64,000 bases of DNA from Methylocystis sp. IM3 (GTDB lineage Bacteria; Pseudomonadota; Alphaproteobacteria; Rhizobiales; Beijerinckiaceae): NCBI RefSeq assembly GCF_038070105.1, contig NZ_JBBPBZ010000002.1, positions 1,562,001-1,626,000 of the forward strand. The letters are read 5' to 3'. The translations under genes and the position numbers were made by a program. Positions 63,001-64,000 of the stretch are shown piece by piece. The notes below the pieces were generated by a model that saw nothing but the letters and a program-made list of their open reading frames with translations, was not told where the DNA came from and made no database searches. Each line of letters opens with the position of its first letter. Within the stretch, counting starts at the first letter, position 1.

Positions 63001-64000
63001 ATGACAGCCAATATGAGAGAGAATGCCGCGCGCGGCGCGACCGAAATCGAGGCCGCCGCCATAGAGGTGATGGACCCCGCAGGCGAGATTCTGGAGCATC
63101 CGGAGGAACTTGCGGCCTCGCCGCGGCGTTTCATCAACCGGGAGCTTTCCTGGCTGGAATTCAACCGCCGCGTTCTGGAGGAGGCGTCCAACAGGCGCCA
63201 TCCGCTGCTCGAGCAGCTACGATTCCTCTCCATTTCCGCCAATAATCTCGATGAATTCTTCATGGTGCGCGTCGCGGGCCTGCGCGGACAGATCCGCTCG
63301 GGTCTCACAGCCGTCTCTCAGGACGGGCTGACGCCGGCCGAGCAACTCGCCAAGATCAACGAGCGGGTCGTCCTCCTTACCAACGAGCAGCTGCGGCGCT
63401 GGCGCGAGCTGCGTCGCGAGATCGAGGAGGTCGGCATTGCGATCGTCGAGCCCGCCGATGTTTCCAAGGCGGACCGGGAATGGCTCGAAGACCACTTCCT
63501 CAACCGCATCTTCCCGGTGCTGACTCCGCTCGCCGTCGATCCGGCGCACCCTTTCCCCTTCATCCCCAATCTCGGTTTCACGCTGGCGCTGGAGCTCGTG
63601 CGGCCCGGAGACCGCAAGACGCTTCAGGCGCTGGTGCGTCTGCCGCCCAAGATCGAACGCTTTGTGCATCTGCCCAATCCCGCCGGCGGGCGCGAGCGTT
63701 ACATGCTGCTGGAAACGCTGATTGCGATGAACGCGCAGCGGCTCTTTCCCGGCTATCTGCTGCGCGGGCAGGGGCTCTTCCGCGTGATCCGCGACAGCGA
63801 TCTCGAAGTGGAGGAAGAGGCCGAGGATCTCGTTCTCTTCTTCGAGACCGCGCTGAAGCGCCGGCGCCGCGGCTCCGTGATCCGGCTAGAAGTCGCCGCC
63901 GACATGCCTGAATCGCTGCGCGCCCTCGTCGCCGACGAGCTGGAGGTCGAGCCGAGCGAGACCTTCGAGATTGACGGCATGCTGGCGCTCAACGATCTTT
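63001..64000 (+). CDS. ppk1: Polyphosphate kinase 1 (N-terminal part; 3' end outside window)
   Basis: Membrane-associated enzyme that makes polyphosphate from ATP. About 333 residues are present before the window ends, covering the N and H domains: [58 protein letters not shown] and later [20 protein letters not shown]. The catalytic C-terminal domains are beyond the edge. ATG 63001 is chosen over the region between it and hdaA. Confidence 0.93.
   Translation, partial: MTANMRENAARGATEIEAAAIEVMDPAGEILEHPEELAASPRRFINRELSWLEFNRRVLEEASNRRHPLLEQLRFLSISANNLDEFFMVRVAGLRGQIRSGLTAVSQDGLTPAEQLAKINERVVLLTNEQLRRWRELRREIEEVGIAIVEPADVSKADREWLEDHFLNRIFPVLTPLAVDPAHPFPFIPNLGFTLALELVRPGDRKTLQALVRLPPKIERFVHLPNPAGGRERYMLLETLIAMNAQRLFPGYLLRGQGLFRVIRDSDLEVEEEAEDLVLFFETALKRRRRGSVIRLEVAADMPESLRALVADELEVEPSETFEIDGMLALNDL

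Noticed and set aside
1..64000. CRISPR arrays, insertion sequences, prophage genes and att sites
   Set aside because: I saw no direct-repeat array, transposase, integrase or phage structural gene in either strand, and no repeat flanking the tRNA-Pro gene that would mark an integrated element.

Overview
This is a GC-rich chromosomal window from an alphaproteobacterium, probably of the Hyphomicrobiales/Rhizobiales and most likely a methylotroph or methanotroph of the Methylocystis/Methylosinus type. The order-level call rests on gene content: NDUFA12, DUF2155, DUF992 and NepR families, an alphaproteobacterial FliJ, HdaA, and the aat/accCB/aroQ neighbourhood. The methylotroph suggestion is an inference from two tandem MxaD-like SRPBCC proteins followed by a secreted beta-propeller (41.8-43.9 kb). 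No methanol dehydrogenase or methane monooxygenase gene is present in the window.

Layout. 0-10.5 kb: cell-envelope and DNA-repair housekeeping on the minus strand (tolB-A-R-Q, ybgC, ruvB, ruvA-ruvC). Extra genes interrupt it: a PstS-like binding protein, a Uma2-type nuclease and an ICMT/PEMT-like methyltransferase. An IscU-like protein and folE-hisI follow. 10.5-17 kb: single genes (patatin phospholipase, CBS, rhomboid, PAS_5, tandem PilZ) and several small secreted or Cys-rich proteins. 17-30 kb: a block rich in stress and membrane functions. It holds an orphan NepR-like anti-sigma factor, CbpM/CbpA, a P3A-type H+-ATPase fused to a SPOR domain, small membrane proteins, two transporters, a TAXI binding protein, an MscL-like channel, PPK2 and a heme-binding beta-barrel protein. 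It ends at tRNA-Pro(GGG) and a MerR regulator.

30.7-34.2 kb: cox15 is followed by what I consider the most interesting system. A TIGR04222-type membrane protein ends in a Gly/Cys tail with three regularly spaced Ser-Cys-Gly units. It overlaps a DUF692/MNIO multinuclear-iron oxidase gene, which overlaps a gene for an unrecognised 186-aa protein. The arrangement resembles the substrate/MNIO/partner logic of methanobactin and bufferin operons, but here the putative substrate is an integral membrane protein.

34-41 kb: FliJ, an outer-membrane barrel protein, RlpA, a YflT-like stress protein, and B12-dependent ribonucleotide reductase NrdJ preceded by two NrdR-box-like palindromes 31 bp apart. 41-49 kb: the MxaD-like cluster, complex I NDUFA12, DUF2155, Aat, MliC, AccC-AccB and AroQ. 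49-56 kb: a DsbA-like oxidoreductase, LptD-LptG (no lptF beside it) and PepA. 56-64 kb: a tightly coupled plus-strand run of holC, a methyltransferase and a PotABC-type ABC transporter lacking its binding protein, then a CDP-alcohol phosphatidyltransferase, an AI-2E transporter, hdaA, and the 5' part of ppk1, which runs off the window end.
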